Positions 45,973-55,248 of a stretch of 64,000 nt of DNA are shown here, in pieces. A program made the translations under genes and the position numbers. The stretch is from assembly GCA_963807225.1 (NCBI GenBank), contig CAWEAD010000005.1:248001-312000 (forward strand). The letters run 5' to 3'. Source of the stretch: JAGVGT01 sp963807225 (GTDB lineage Bacteria; Desulfobacterota; Desulfobulbia; Desulfobulbales; JAGXFP01). The notes under the pieces were generated by a model. The model saw only the letters and a program-made list of their open reading frames with translations. It was not told the origin of the DNA and did not search any database. Numbering within the stretch: the stretch's first letter is position 1; each line of letters opens with the position of its first letter.

Positions 45973-46963
45973 CTATACCCATCGCCAGTCGGCCCACTGC
46001 GAAAACGGCGTCACTGCCGGTCTGGTCTCCCACCACGCCATCGCCATGAGCGAACCTCTGGCCTTCGGGATCGGGGCCGGGCTCTTCTACGGCTACATCC
46101 CCTTCATGCGGCTTAACAACCTGCCGCTGGCCACCTTCCGGGTCATCACCGGCGCCATCTTCAAACGGGTGACCAGGGAACTGGGGATCAAGACCTTCAG
46201 CCGTTCCTTTCGCAACCCGGTCGAATCGATGCGTGCCCTGGACGAAACCCTGGCCCGCGGCATCCCGGTGGGGCTGCAGACCGGAGCCTGGTGGCTGCCT
46301 TACTTTCCCGAAGCCTACCGCTTCCATTTCAACATGCACAACCTGGTGGTCTACGGCAAGAAGGGCGACAATTACCTGATCAGCGACCCGGTCTTCCCGG
46401 AACCGGTGGTCTGCAACAGTGGTGACCTGGTCAAGGCCCGCTACACCAAGGGCACCCTGGCTCCCAAGGGCAAGATGTACTACCTGGCCAAGGTGCCGGC
46501 CAGGCTTGACCTGCCCCACGCGGTCGAAAACGGTATCCGGTCCGTAGCCAAAGCCATGCTCAAATACCCCCTGCCAATCATCGGGGTCTCCGGCATCCGC
46601 TATCTGGCCAAACGCTTGGAAAAATGGCCGAGGACGCTGGGGCCGGAAAAATCGCTGCTCTACCTGGGCCAGATGATCCGCATGCAGGAGGAGATCGGCA
46701 CCGGCGGCGCCGGCTTCCGCTTCATCTATGCCGCCTTCCTGCAGGAGGCGGCCGGCATTCTCGGCAATGATAAATTCCGGGAACACTCCCAACAGATGAC
46801 CGCCATCGGCGATCGCTGGCGCGAGTTCGCGGTCCGCGCCGCCAGAAACTGCAAGGGCCGCGCCGGAGCCGACGACTCCTACCCGGCCATGGCCGAGATA
46901 TTAAGAGACTGCGCCAACCGGGAAGAAGAACTTTACCAGGAACTGGCCGAGCTGGTGGGGTAG
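45962..46963 (+). CDS. BtrH N-terminal domain/DUF4872-type protein
   Basis: 333 aa. The N-terminus resembles the BtrH family of butirosin biosynthesis, a papain-like fold that moves acyl groups from carrier proteins: HRQSAHCENGVTAGLVSHH contains the candidate Cys (residue 13), HNLVVYGKKGDNYLISDP the candidate His and Asp. The C-terminal half (about 175-333) is the helical DUF4872-like part, with GTGGAGFRFIYAAFLQEAA. Similar proteins accompany lipid and polyene biosynthesis genes, but no carrier protein or ketosynthase is in this window. ATG at 45962 lies inside the end of the preceding gene. Confidence 0.8.
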   Translation: MKIDYTHRQSAHCENGVTAGLVSHHAIAMSEPLAFGIGAGLFYGYIPFMRLNNLPLATFRVITGAIFKRVTRELGIKTFSRSFRNPVESMRALDETLARGIPVGLQTGAWWLPYFPEAYRFHFNMHNLVVYGKKGDNYLISDPVFPEPVVCNSGDLVKARYTKGTLAPKGKMYYLAKVPARLDLPHAVENGIRSVAKAMLKYPLPIIGVSGIRYLAKRLEKWPRTLGPEKSLLYLGQMIRMQEEIGTGGAGFRFIYAAFLQEAAGILGNDKFREHSQQMTAIGDRWREFAVRAARNCKGRAGADDSYPAMAEILRDCANREEELYQELAELVG

Positions 46964-46973
46964 GAAACGCCCG

Positions 46974-47090
46974 TCATTGCGAGGAGGGGCGCACCCCCGA
47001 CGCGGCAATCTCTTCCAGTCCCAGGAAGGATCAGGCCTTGGTTACTCTTGCGAGGGGATTGCTTCGTCGCAAAAACGCTCCTCGCAATGA
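46974..47090. repeat. Palindromic intergenic repeat
   Basis: Outer arms TCATTGCGAGGAG (46974-46986) and CTCCTCGCAATGA (47078-47090) match exactly. Inner arms CGACGCGGCAATCTC and GGGATTGCTTCGTCG pair with three mismatches. This type of sequence (CATTGCGAGGAG ... GCAATC ... GATTGCTTCGTCGC ... CTCGCAATGA) is familiar as a dispersed repeat in many bacterial genomes, deltaproteobacteria included. Confidence 0.85.
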
Positions 47091-47150
47091 TGTGACTGCC
47101 TGAACCTGCTGCAGTATAAATAGAAATGGTCATACCGCTTTGCAGTCCGC

Positions 47151-47357
47151 CTTTTCACGCCGCCGCAGTGACGCCGGAGCGGCCGGGAAAAGCGTGAAAG
47201 CTGTCTGAGGGCCAGAGGCCCGAGTTCTTTCACACCCGGGCGCGACCAAGGAGCGGGGGGAAGTTCACCGCAGGCGAAGAACCAAGTGACCGGCAGCCCT
47301 TTCTTTGCTTCGTTTCTTTGTACCCATAAAGACCGGGCATAAAGACAAGCAAAGAAA
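47151..47357. repeat. Second repeat block with nested short inverted repeats
   Basis: CTTTTCACGC (47151-47160) pairs with GCGTGAAAG (47192-47200), and TTTCTTTGCTT (47300-47310) pairs with AAGCAAAGAAA (47347-47357). The stretch between (ending ...CGAAGAACCAAGTGACCGG) looks like the degenerate tails of repeated elements rather than a gene. Nothing coding is seen in 46964-47416. Confidence 0.6.
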
Positions 47358-47416
47358 TGAACAAGAAACCATAAAGTTCAACCACAGAACTTCAAACAGT
47401 CGAGGGCACTGACCCC

Positions 47417-48754
47417 ATGAAGAATATCCTCCTGATCAGCCCGGCCTTCCGTAACAAACTCCTGGAAAACGTCCGGGTCCTGGCCCTGCCGCCCTTGAAC
47501 CTGATGCTGATCGCCGCCCAGACCCCACCCGAATACGAGGTGAAAATCCTCGACGAGGCTTACGACGACATCGATTTCGACGCGCCGGTCGACCTGGTCG
47601 GCATCACCTGCATGACCCCGCTCGCCCCTAGGGCCTACCAGGTGGCGAGCGAATTCAAAAAGCGTGGCGTCCCGGTGGTTATGGGTGGCATCCATCCCTC
47701 AATGGTGCCGGACGAGGCGGCCCAATACGCCGACACGGTGGTGGCCGGCGAGGGCGAAGAGCTCTGGCCCCGGCTGTTGGCCGACTTCAGCGCCGGGCGG
47801 ATGCAAAAGCTCTACCGGGTGGAGAAACGTCCGGACATCACCCATCTGCCCGCCCCACGCCGCGATCTCTTGACCAACAAGTACTTCGTCCAGACCGTGC
47901 AGACCTCGCGGGGCTGCCCGCACAACTGCAAGTTCTGCTCGGTCACCCTCTTTAACGGCGGCCAGTACCGGATGCGGGAGATCGACGACGTCATCGCCGA
48001 GATCAAGGCGATACCCGACAAGCGAATCTTCATCATCGACGACAATATCATCGGCTCCGGCAAGACCAGCATCGACCGCGCCTTCGCCCTCTTCGCCCGA
48101 CTCAAGGAGTGCAAAAAGGAATGGGGCGGCCAGACCTGCCTGAACATTGTCGAGGAGGAGGGTTTACTTAAAGCAGCGGCCGACAGCGGCGCCAAGGCCT
48201 TCCTGATCGGTTTCGAGTCCATTGAGCAGGAGATCCTGGGCGGTATGGGCAAGAAGGTCAACATGCGCCCCACTACCCGCAACTTCAAGGACGCCATCAA
48301 GAAGATCCACGACCACGGCATCGCCATCGTCGGCGGCTTCATCTTCGGCACCGACAGCGACGACGCCGAGACCTTCAAGCGCACCCTGGATTTCATCATC
48401 GAGGCCGGGGTCGACGCGGTGCAGCTCTCGATCCAGACCCCGCTACCCGGCACCGCCCTCTACAAGCAGCTGGAGGAGGAAGGACGCCTGCTGCTCACCA
48501 ACTACCCGGACGACTGGGAGGCCTACAACATCTTCGAACCGGTCTACCAACCCAAGAACATCAGCCCGGAGGAACTCTACCGCAACCTGATCGAGGCCTA
48601 CCAGACCGTCTCCGCCCCCTGGCCTTCCTTCAAGCGCGGGGTCCGGACCTTTATCCAGACCAGGAGCCTGTTTTCCACCGGCATCTCCTTCTTCTGGAAC
48701 TACGACAGCTTCCAGACCATCAGCAAGATCACTAAACCGAGAATCTACAGATAA
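47417..48754 (+). CDS. B12-binding domain radical SAM protein
   Basis: 445 aa. The N-terminal ~140 residues form a cobalamin-binding Rossmann-like domain (LISPAFRNKLLENV, VDLVGITCMTPLAPRAYQVA, GGIHPSMVPDEA) but lack the DxHxxG base-on motif. The radical SAM core begins with TSRGCPHNCKFCSVTLF (CxxxCxxC) near 160. GGFIFGTDSDDAETF and QTPLPGTALYKQLEEEG are typical of the B12-radical SAM methylase/coupling group, which acts on lipids, tetrapyrroles or antibiotics. The substrate is unknown and no biosynthetic neighbour points to one; a hopanoid or lipid role is possible. ATG at 47417, directly after the repeat region. Confidence 0.9.
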   Translation: MKNILLISPAFRNKLLENVRVLALPPLNLMLIAAQTPPEYEVKILDEAYDDIDFDAPVDLVGITCMTPLAPRAYQVASEFKKRGVPVVMGGIHPSMVPDEAAQYADTVVAGEGEELWPRLLADFSAGRMQKLYRVEKRPDITHLPAPRRDLLTNKYFVQTVQTSRGCPHNCKFCSVTLFNGGQYRMREIDDVIAEIKAIPDKRIFIIDDNIIGSGKTSIDRAFALFARLKECKKEWGGQTCLNIVEEEGLLKAAADSGAKAFLIGFESIEQEILGGMGKKVNMRPTTRNFKDAIKKIHDHGIAIVGGFIFGTDSDDAETFKRTLDFIIEAGVDAVQLSIQTPLPGTALYKQLEEEGRLLLTNYPDDWEAYNIFEPVYQPKNISPEELYRNLIEAYQTVSAPWPSFKRGVRTFIQTRSLFSTGISFFWNYDSFQTISKITKPRIYR

Positions 48755-48840
48755 ATGGGCAATTTGCCGATCAATCGTCGAGAAACGACAACCATCCCGC
48801 TCCCATTTACCAGAAACTTTAACCCTCCACCCGGAAAGCC

Positions 48841-49311
48841 ATGACCCGAATCTATTCCGCCAAAGACCTTGAGCAACTTACCGTCCAGGCCCAAAACGCC
48901 CCCCGACTGCGGGCCAACCTGAACGTCCACAAAACTTTGGACGCTGCGGTCCAGCGCTTGTTCATCGCCACCGAGCCCGGCACCTACATCCGGCCGCACC
49001 GCCACCCGCAGCCGGACAAGTGGGAGTTCTTCGTGGTGCTGGAGGGACAAATCGACCTGCTGATTTTCGACCCGGCGGGAAAAGTCCTGCAACGGATCCC
49101 CATGACCACTTCCTCGACCAGAGCCGTGGAAGTTCCGGCTAATGTCTGGCATACCTACGTCTGTATGAAACCGGGAACCGTGGCTCTGGAGATCAAGCAG
49201 GGAGCCTACATCCAGCCGACCGAAAAAGATTTTGCCCCCTGGTCGCCGGCGGAAAACACCGCTGAGGTCAAGTCGTATCTGCAATGGTTGCGCGATGCCC
49301 AACCAATATAG
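48841..49311 (+). CDS. WbuC family cupin metalloprotein
   Basis: 156 aa, single cupin barrel. The metal-binding motif RPHRHPQPDKWEFF (His, His, Glu) and the later VPANVWHTYVCM (His) give the metal site, and the family ending LEIKQGAYIQPTEKDFAPWSP matches WbuC proteins found near O-antigen and sugar loci. Likely a small sugar-modifying or sugar-sensing enzyme. It lies 86 bases after the radical SAM gene on the same strand. ATG at 48841. Confidence 0.88.
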   Translation: MTRIYSAKDLEQLTVQAQNAPRLRANLNVHKTLDAAVQRLFIATEPGTYIRPHRHPQPDKWEFFVVLEGQIDLLIFDPAGKVLQRIPMTTSSTRAVEVPANVWHTYVCMKPGTVALEIKQGAYIQPTEKDFAPWSPAENTAEVKSYLQWLRDAQPI

Positions 49312-49428
49312 TTAGATTACATCCGGGAAGTTGAGGTAAGCTTTACCAACCGGCCAGAGGAATCACCAGCCAAACTCATCCCCAAAGTCTAAAGGCTGAA
49401 ATCGCTTTCTCTAAGTGGACAACCTCAC

Positions 49429-52296
49429 ATGATCTCCACTATCTTTCTCGACCTGACCCATAACGCCGCCCTCCTGCTGGCAGCGGCCCTGCTTTACGAC
49501 CTGATGTCCAGCCGCTCAAGGCTCGGGCCGAAACCCCTCATCCAGGTGTCCATCGGCGTGATGCTCGGCATCCTGGGTTGCCTTCTGATTATCTCGCCCT
49601 GGACCTTCGTGCCGGGGATCGTCTTCGACACCCGATCGGTGCTGCTCAGCGTCTCCGGGCTCTTTTTCGGGGCGATCCCGACCCTGGTAGCGATGGCGAT
49701 CACCGCCGCCTTCCGCCTCCATCTAGGCGGTGCCGCGGCCGGGGCCGGCGTCGCCGTGATCCTGGCCACCGGTTCGCTGGGCCTCGCCTGGCGTCATTAT
49801 CACCGCCGCCCCTTGAAAGACATTACCTGGTACCAGCTCTACCTGTTCGGGATCGTCGTGCACCTGGTCATGCTGGCCCTGATGTTCACCCTGCCCCGGG
49901 AAACAGCGCTCAGGGTACTGGCCCAGATCAGCCTGCCGGTTATGGCGATCTATCCGGTAGCCACAGTTCTGCTCGGCATTCTCATGGTCAACCGGTTGCG
50001 GCGTGAGTACGACGCGGAGGTTATTCTGGCCAACCAGGAACGGATGCGTCTATTTTTCGAACGGCAGAATGCCGGGATGGCCGTCACTTCACCCACCATG
50101 GGCTGGCTGAGGGTTAACGAGGGCTTATGCCGGATGCTGGGCTACAGCCGGGAAGAACTGGACGACTTGACTTGGAAGGAACTTACTCATCCGGACGATT
50201 TGCAGTCCGACCTGGAACAGTTCGAAAGCTTGCTCGCCGGCGACATCGACGAGTATTCCATGGAGAAACGCTTTCTCCGCAAGGACGGCTCCGTGATCTG
50301 GGCGGAACTTTCCGTAGGTTGCGTGCGGCTTGCCGACGGGACGGTGGACTACGTTCTCGCTCTGCTGGTCGATATCACCCAAAGGAAAGAGGCCGAGGAT
50401 TCTTTCCGGCTCTTCAAGACCCTGGTGGAAAGTTCATCCGACGCCATCGGCATGTCGACTCCGGACGGCAGGCACTTTTACCAGAATCAGGCCTTCACCA
50501 ATCTCTTCGGCGATGTCGGCGAAGATCCTCCCGCCACCCTGTACGTCGACGAAGACATCGGCAAGCAGGTGTTCGAGACAATCATGACCGGAGAACGCTG
50601 GAACGGCGAGGTCAAGATGTACGCCGGGGACCGGCGGGTCTTGAGCATCTATTTGCGAGCCTACGCCAACAAGGACAGTTCCGGCAAGGTTATCGGCCTG
50701 GTCGGGGTCCATACCGACATCACCGAACGCCAGCAGGCCGAACAGGCCTTAAGGGAAAGCGAGGAACGCTATCGCACCCTGGTCAACAATCTGCCGGGTC
50801 TGGCCTACCGCTGCCTGAACGACGAAGAATGGACCATGCTCTTTTTCAGCGAGGGGGCCGAACGGATAACCGGTTACCAGGCCGCGGATTTCATCGCCAA
50901 CGCCGTCCGCTCCTATGCCGGCATCATTTATCCCGATGATCGCGCCAGGGTACAGCGCGAGGTGCAGGCCGGGGTGCGGGCTCACCGCCCCTTCGAGACG
51001 GAATACCGCCTGACCAGGGCCGACGGCAATATCATCTGGGTCTACGAAAAGGGACAGGGAATCTTCGACGACAAGGGTGAACTTCTCTGGCTGGACGGAG
51101 TCATCATCGATATTACCGAGCAGCGCCTGGCCCAAGAGGAAAAGGATCGCTTACAGGCTCAGCTGATTCAGGCCCAGAAGATGGAATCGGTCGGACGGCT
51201 GGCCGGTGGGGTGGCCCACGACTTCAACAACATGCTCCAGGCCATCCTCGGCTATGCCGATCTGGCCCTCGGCGACCTGGACCCGAAGAACCAGCTTTAC
51301 GAAAACCTGATAGAAATACGCAAGGCTGCCGAGCGTTCCGCCAATCTGACCAGACAACTTTTAGCCTTTGCCCGCAAACAGACGGTTAGTCCCAAGGTGC
51401 TTGACCTCAACGACACCGTGGCCAGCATGCTTAAGATGCTCCAGAGGTTGATCGGCGAGAATGTCGGGCTGGCCTGGCTGCCCGGGCATGAACTATGGTG
51501 CGTAGAAATCGACCCCTCCCAGGTCGACCAGTTGCTGGCCAATCTTATGGTCAATGCCCGTGACGCCATCCACGATACCGGCAAAGTCACGATCAAAACA
51601 GACAACGTGATAATTGATCAAGCTTTCTGCGCCGCTAAACCGGGCATGATCCCCGGCGAATACGTCTTGCTGATGGTAAAAGACGACGGCTGCGGTATGG
51701 ATAAAACAACCCTGGCCCATATTTTTGAACCTTTCTTCACCACCAAGGGACAAGACAAAGGCACCGGTCTGGGGCTCGCCACCGTTTACGGCATCGTCAA
51801 GCAAAACCACGGCTATATCGACGTAGACACAGAACCCGGGAGAGGAACGACTTTCAGCATTTACCTGCCCCGGGTCAGGGCGAAAAAAACCGACTTCAAA
51901 GATATTGCCGTCAAGGTGGAACCAAAGGGAGGCACCGAAACGCTGCTCTTCGTCGAGGATGAGCAGGCAATTCTCGGGTTAGCCGTAAGAATCCTCGAAC
52001 GACTCGGCTATACGGTGCTAAGCGCCGAAACACCCGCAGAGGCTTTGCAACTTGCCGAATCATATACCGACAAAATCCATTTGCTCATCACCGACGTGGT
52101 GATGCCGGAGATGAACGGCCGAGATTTGGCCAGACAAATCTGCGCTATGCGTCCGGAAGTCAAATGCCTTTATATCTCGGGCTATACGGCTGACGTCATC
52201 GCAAAGCACGGGGTCCTGGATGAAAAACTGCACTTTGCCCAGAAGCCCTTTACCGTCACTGAACTGGCGACCAAGGTTCGTGAAGCACTGCAATAG
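49429..52296 (+). CDS. LytS-type 5TM hybrid histidine kinase with PAS domains and receiver
   Basis: 955 aa. Residues 1-190 hold about six hydrophobic helices of the 5TMR-LYT type (LFFGAIPTLVAMAITAAFRLHLGG). Three PAS domains follow (about 205-320, 325-440 and 445-570; the first with VNEGLCRMLGYSREELDD). The HisKA box is VGRLAGGVAHDFNNMLQAILG (quoted in part; His near 597). The HATPase has NLMVNARDAI, DDGCGM, FEPFFTTKG and GTGLGLATVYG. A C-terminal receiver (about 845-955) has the phospho-acceptor Asp in LITDVVMPEMNG near 887. Such kinases sense small ligands within or near the membrane. No cognate output gene is adjacent. Convergent with the permease pair, 11 bases away. Confidence 0.93.
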   Translation: MISTIFLDLTHNAALLLAAALLYDLMSSRSRLGPKPLIQVSIGVMLGILGCLLIISPWTFVPGIVFDTRSVLLSVSGLFFGAIPTLVAMAITAAFRLHLGGAAAGAGVAVILATGSLGLAWRHYHRRPLKDITWYQLYLFGIVVHLVMLALMFTLPRETALRVLAQISLPVMAIYPVATVLLGILMVNRLRREYDAEVILANQERMRLFFERQNAGMAVTSPTMGWLRVNEGLCRMLGYSREELDDLTWKELTHPDDLQSDLEQFESLLAGDIDEYSMEKRFLRKDGSVIWAELSVGCVRLADGTVDYVLALLVDITQRKEAEDSFRLFKTLVESSSDAIGMSTPDGRHFYQNQAFTNLFGDVGEDPPATLYVDEDIGKQVFETIMTGERWNGEVKMYAGDRRVLSIYLRAYANKDSSGKVIGLVGVHTDITERQQAEQALRESEERYRTLVNNLPGLAYRCLNDEEWTMLFFSEGAERITGYQAADFIANAVRSYAGIIYPDDRARVQREVQAGVRAHRPFETEYRLTRADGNIIWVYEKGQGIFDDKGELLWLDGVIIDITEQRLAQEEKDRLQAQLIQAQKMESVGRLAGGVAHDFNNMLQAILGYADLALGDLDPKNQLYENLIEIRKAAERSANLTRQLLAFARKQTVSPKVLDLNDTVASMLKMLQRLIGENVGLAWLPGHELWCVEIDPSQVDQLLANLMVNARDAIHDTGKVTIKTDNVIIDQAFCAAKPGMIPGEYVLLMVKDDGCGMDKTTLAHIFEPFFTTKGQDKGTGLGLATVYGIVKQNHGYIDVDTEPGRGTTFSIYLPRVRAKKTDFKDIAVKVEPKGGTETLLFVEDEQAILGLAVRILERLGYTVLSAETPAEALQLAESYTDKIHLLITDVVMPEMNGRDLARQICAMRPEVKCLYISGYTADVIAKHGVLDEKLHFAQKPFTVTELATKVREALQ

Positions 52297-52307
52297 TCAA
52301 AGAGACC

Positions 52308-52814
52308 TTACTCCGTCAACTTGCCGAGCAGCAGTCCGTTCAACAGGGAAAAGAGGATAATCAGTACCGAGACGATGACGGTGTAACGCAAACCGAAATA
52401 ATAGGCCATCACCGGCAGGAAGGGGATCTTGACGTTGCGGTTGTAGAGGAATACGGCGATCAGGGCGTTACGGGCGCCGTGCTTCTTGAACTCGCCCAGC
52501 ATCGGGTACAGCATGTAGGGCGGGCCGGAGATGAGAATGCCGCCGAGCACCGCGTAGAACCAGCCCTTCAGGCCGGAATCCCGACCCAGATGCTTCCTGA
52601 TCCGTTCCGGGTTGAGCAGCAGATTGACCAGCCACAAGGCCACGAACACCAACCCCAGGATGGGCAGCACCTTGAAGAACATCCCCAGGAATCCGGCCAG
52701 GGCGGCGCGAGCCAGGACGGGATCAAGCCAGCCCACCAGCAGATAGGTCCCAATCATCAGCAGTAGAAACTTCCAGCGCCCGGGCATATTCTGTCTCGCC
52801 TTCTCTTCCTTCAC
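52308..52814 (-). CDS. Split permease subunit, C-terminal half
   Basis: 168 aa with four to five membrane helices. Starts at GTG 52814, which overlaps the stop of the preceding half by four bases (GTGA). After LVGWLDPVLARAALAGFLG come VNLLLNPERIRKHLG, LGGILISGPPYMLYP, FLYNRNVKIPFLPVM and a final helix. The layout resembles the second half of DUF318/ArsP_1-type permeases, which exist as one protein in many bacteria and as two genes in others. Transported compound unknown; arsenic organics or metals are known for relatives. Confidence 0.7.
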   Translation of the reverse strand: MKEEKARQNMPGRWKFLLLMIGTYLLVGWLDPVLARAALAGFLGMFFKVLPILGLVFVALWLVNLLLNPERIRKHLGRDSGLKGWFYAVLGGILISGPPYMLYPMLGEFKKHGARNALIAVFLYNRNVKIPFLPVMAYYFGLRYTVIVSVLIILFSLLNGLLLGKLTE

Positions 52815-53221
52815 CCCAGCACCCTGAGCAGCAGTTCGGTACAAATAGCGATCAGGATGGCAAAACAGAAGTTGACCGCGTTACGGGTCAAAGCGAACCT
52901 CTTGCCCAGGAAGGAGGCCTCCAGCGGCAGCATCACCAGACCCACCGTGGACCAGGACATGATGAAGGCGGTGACGGCCAGCAGGCTTACCCCCTTGGCC
53001 AACAGCTCGCCGCCGGCGATATAACTGGTGATCGGGATGCCGAAGGAGATCGAGCCGGCCAGGGCGCCGATCATGGTGTCGGTGAAATAATCGCCGCTGA
53101 ACCATTGAGAGTAACGACTCTGCAGCAGCGGATCCAGCAGGTTGATCAACAGCAGGACCCCGGTCAGGATCGGCAGAACGGTCTTGAACACTGCCAGGGT
53201 CTGCAAAAAAGCTTTACGCAT
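52811..53221 (-). CDS. Split permease subunit, N-terminal half
   Basis: 136 aa with four helices. ATG at 53221 follows AGAGGTGG; a longer upstream frame has no ribosome site. The glycine-rich segment GALAGSISFGIPITSYIAGGELL and SWSTVGLVMLPLEASFLG match the first half of DUF318-type permeases. Its stop overlaps the start of the second half, so the two halves are made in equal amounts and presumably form one transporter. Divergent from cfa. Confidence 0.72.
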   Translation of the reverse strand: MRKAFLQTLAVFKTVLPILTGVLLLINLLDPLLQSRYSQWFSGDYFTDTMIGALAGSISFGIPITSYIAGGELLAKGVSLLAVTAFIMSWSTVGLVMLPLEASFLGKRFALTRNAVNFCFAILIAICTELLLRVLG

Positions 53222-53456
53222 TACCCACCTCTTGTTTGGAAGACGGGAATATAACCCACCTGCCAGGCCCTGTACAGATAGGTAATTTTCCTCCTCGCTT
53301 TCCCTCGCCGGCATCTACCGCCAATCTCCCTAGCGCGGTAAATTTTTTTCTGGAAAATCCTCCTCCGGTCTTTATAGACTATTAATAACGCGGAAATACA
53401 GGTTGTTGTCGTACCAACACAAATGACAAATGACATATCAACAGAAAAGGTGAGTT

Positions 53457-54587
53457 ATGAAATTAGAAAACGCAGTTGCAAACATCCTCTCTCCTGCCGG
53501 CATCTCCATTAACGGCAACCAGCCATGGGACATCCGGGTGAAGGACAGTGGCTTCTTCCCCAAGGTTCTCCTGCGCGGCTCGCTCGGCTTGGGCGAGTCG
53601 TATATGGAAGGAGACTGGGAATGCGAGGGCCTGGACGACCTGGTCTGCCGGATCTTCCGGACCAATGTGGTCGACCGGGTCAAACGGGCCGGCGAGGTTA
53701 ACGCCTGGATCAAATCATGTCTGCTCAACATGCAGAGCAAGGGGCGGGCCTTTCATATCGGCCAGGTCCATTACGATATCGGCAATGACCTTTACGAAAG
53801 GATGCTGGACCGGCGGATGATCTACAGCTGCGCGATCTGGGATGGCGCGACCTGCCTGGACGAGGCCCAGGAGATCAAGCTCGATCTGGTTTGCCGCAAA
53901 CTGGGTCTTGCGCCGGGCATGAAACTCCTGGACATCGGCTGCGGTTGGGGCGGACTGGCCCAATTCGCGGCGGAGCGCTACGGCGTTTCGGTCACCGGCA
54001 TCACCGTTTCCCGGCGCCAGGCTGAACTGGCCCGTGAACGTTGTAAAAAGCTGCCGGTGGAAATCCTGCTTCAGGATTACCGCAACTTGACCGGCAAATT
54101 CGACCGGGTGGTATCCGTCGGCATGCTGGAACACGTGGGCTACAAGAATTATCTGACCTACATGAAAAAGGTCAGGGGATTGATCGACGACGGCGGCCTC
54201 TTCCTGCTACACACCATCGGCAGCAATCGTAGCGTCCGCAACACCGATCCCTGGATGAACCGCTACATTTTCCCCAACTCGGTGATTCCGTCGATCTGTC
54301 AGATCAGCAAGGCCGCCGAGGATCTCTGGGTGATGGAAGACTGGCACAACTTCGGCCCCGACTACGATAAAACCCTGCTGGCCTGGTGGAACAACTGCGA
54401 TAAGCGCTGGGGTGAACTGCCGTCCCGCTACGACGAAAAATTCAAGCGCATGTGGCGCTACTACCTCCTGGCTTGTGCCGGTTCCTTCCGAGCCCGGAAG
54501 AACCAGGTATGGCAGATTGTATTCTCCCCCACCGGCCGGCCCGATGGCTATCGTCGTCCGACCCTGCCGAACTGCCTTCCAAGCTGA
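53457..54587 (+). CDS. cfa: Cyclopropane-fatty-acyl-phospholipid synthase
   Basis: 376 aa. Transfers methylene from S-adenosylmethionine to unsaturated acyl chains of membrane phospholipids. The SAM site is LLDIGCGWGGLAQFAAE, with GITVSRRQAELAR and VSVGMLEHVG; HYDIGNDLYERMLD and MIYSCAIWD are family signatures. The small N-terminal domain (about 1-90) is present. ATG at 53457 follows AAAAGGTGA. It ends at a strong terminator. No lipase or regulator lies beside it. Confidence 0.93.
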   Translation: MKLENAVANILSPAGISINGNQPWDIRVKDSGFFPKVLLRGSLGLGESYMEGDWECEGLDDLVCRIFRTNVVDRVKRAGEVNAWIKSCLLNMQSKGRAFHIGQVHYDIGNDLYERMLDRRMIYSCAIWDGATCLDEAQEIKLDLVCRKLGLAPGMKLLDIGCGWGGLAQFAAERYGVSVTGITVSRRQAELARERCKKLPVEILLQDYRNLTGKFDRVVSVGMLEHVGYKNYLTYMKKVRGLIDDGGLFLLHTIGSNRSVRNTDPWMNRYIFPNSVIPSICQISKAAEDLWVMEDWHNFGPDYDKTLLAWWNNCDKRWGELPSRYDEKFKRMWRYYLLACAGSFRARKNQVWQIVFSPTGRPDGYRRPTLPNCLPS

Positions 54588-54602
54588 GTTCGCCTTGTCG
54601 CC

Positions 54603-54636
54603 AAAAAAAGGGGGGCCATCCGTCGGATGGCCCCCG
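54603..54636. terminator. Strong bidirectional terminator after cfa
   Basis: An 11-bp perfect stem GGGGGCCATCC/GGATGGCCCCC with GTC loop, preceded by a run of seven A. It lies 16 bases after the cfa stop. The right side has no T-run, so termination on the plus strand relies on the stem; on the minus strand the A-run gives a normal U-tract. Confidence 0.75.
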
Positions 54637-54640
54637 TAAG

Positions 54641-55248
54641 TAACGAACATGGTCGCAAATTGGGCGGACCATGGAAGGGTGCGGAGTTGGCAAATCACGC
54701 ACCGGACTATTATTTAACACGCCATCTTCATGCCGGCAACCCAATTGAGCACAAACGATCGAACAGGCTGGTGGCGGAATCAGGGTACAATATAAATGGT
54801 TCAAGGCATGAACCCAAGCCGCCTTTATTGAAACCTTCCCAATGGACTGGATAGTGAAACTCCACCCGATGGTTTTGGACATATAACAACGAACGACCCA
54901 ATACTACCCTCGGAGGAATAACTCCGGCGCAGAAGTTGGCCATGGCAGCATAAGCTCTATTTTGAGCGCTGTTAATAATGGGAGGATTACCTGGGAGGCG
55001 CAACTTATCCCAGTTTACGAGGCGGAGGTGTTGCAATTCCGCTGCGATGCAATCCAGGTCGGGAAGGGGTGGCGATGAACATCGGCGCCCCGAAGTTAAC
55101 GGCGTACCAGCAGAGCTGGCGGTACGAGGTGTATGCCTGCGAGCTTAGGGAATTCCTTGAGAGCGGCGGGGCTGCCCGCTGCCTGGTCTGCCGTCTTTCC
55201 TGAGCGACAGGCCTGATCAAGAATGTATGGTGAATTGTCGGTCCGGCA
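54641..55248. other. About 600 bases without a confident gene, possible element remnant
   Basis: No family-level similarity is seen. Short open frames exist: 55075-55203 (+) could encode 42 aa starting MNIGAPKLTAYQQSW and ending with a CLVC pair, and 54728-55036 (-) could encode 102 aa. Both look like pieces of a decayed element, perhaps a transposon or intron 3' end, but I cannot name it. The stretch marks the left side of the A+T-rich accessory region. Confidence 0.4.

Noticed and set aside
54728..55036. 102-codon open frame on the minus strand
   Set aside because: No ribosome site, no recognisable domain; kept only as part of the unassigned stretch.
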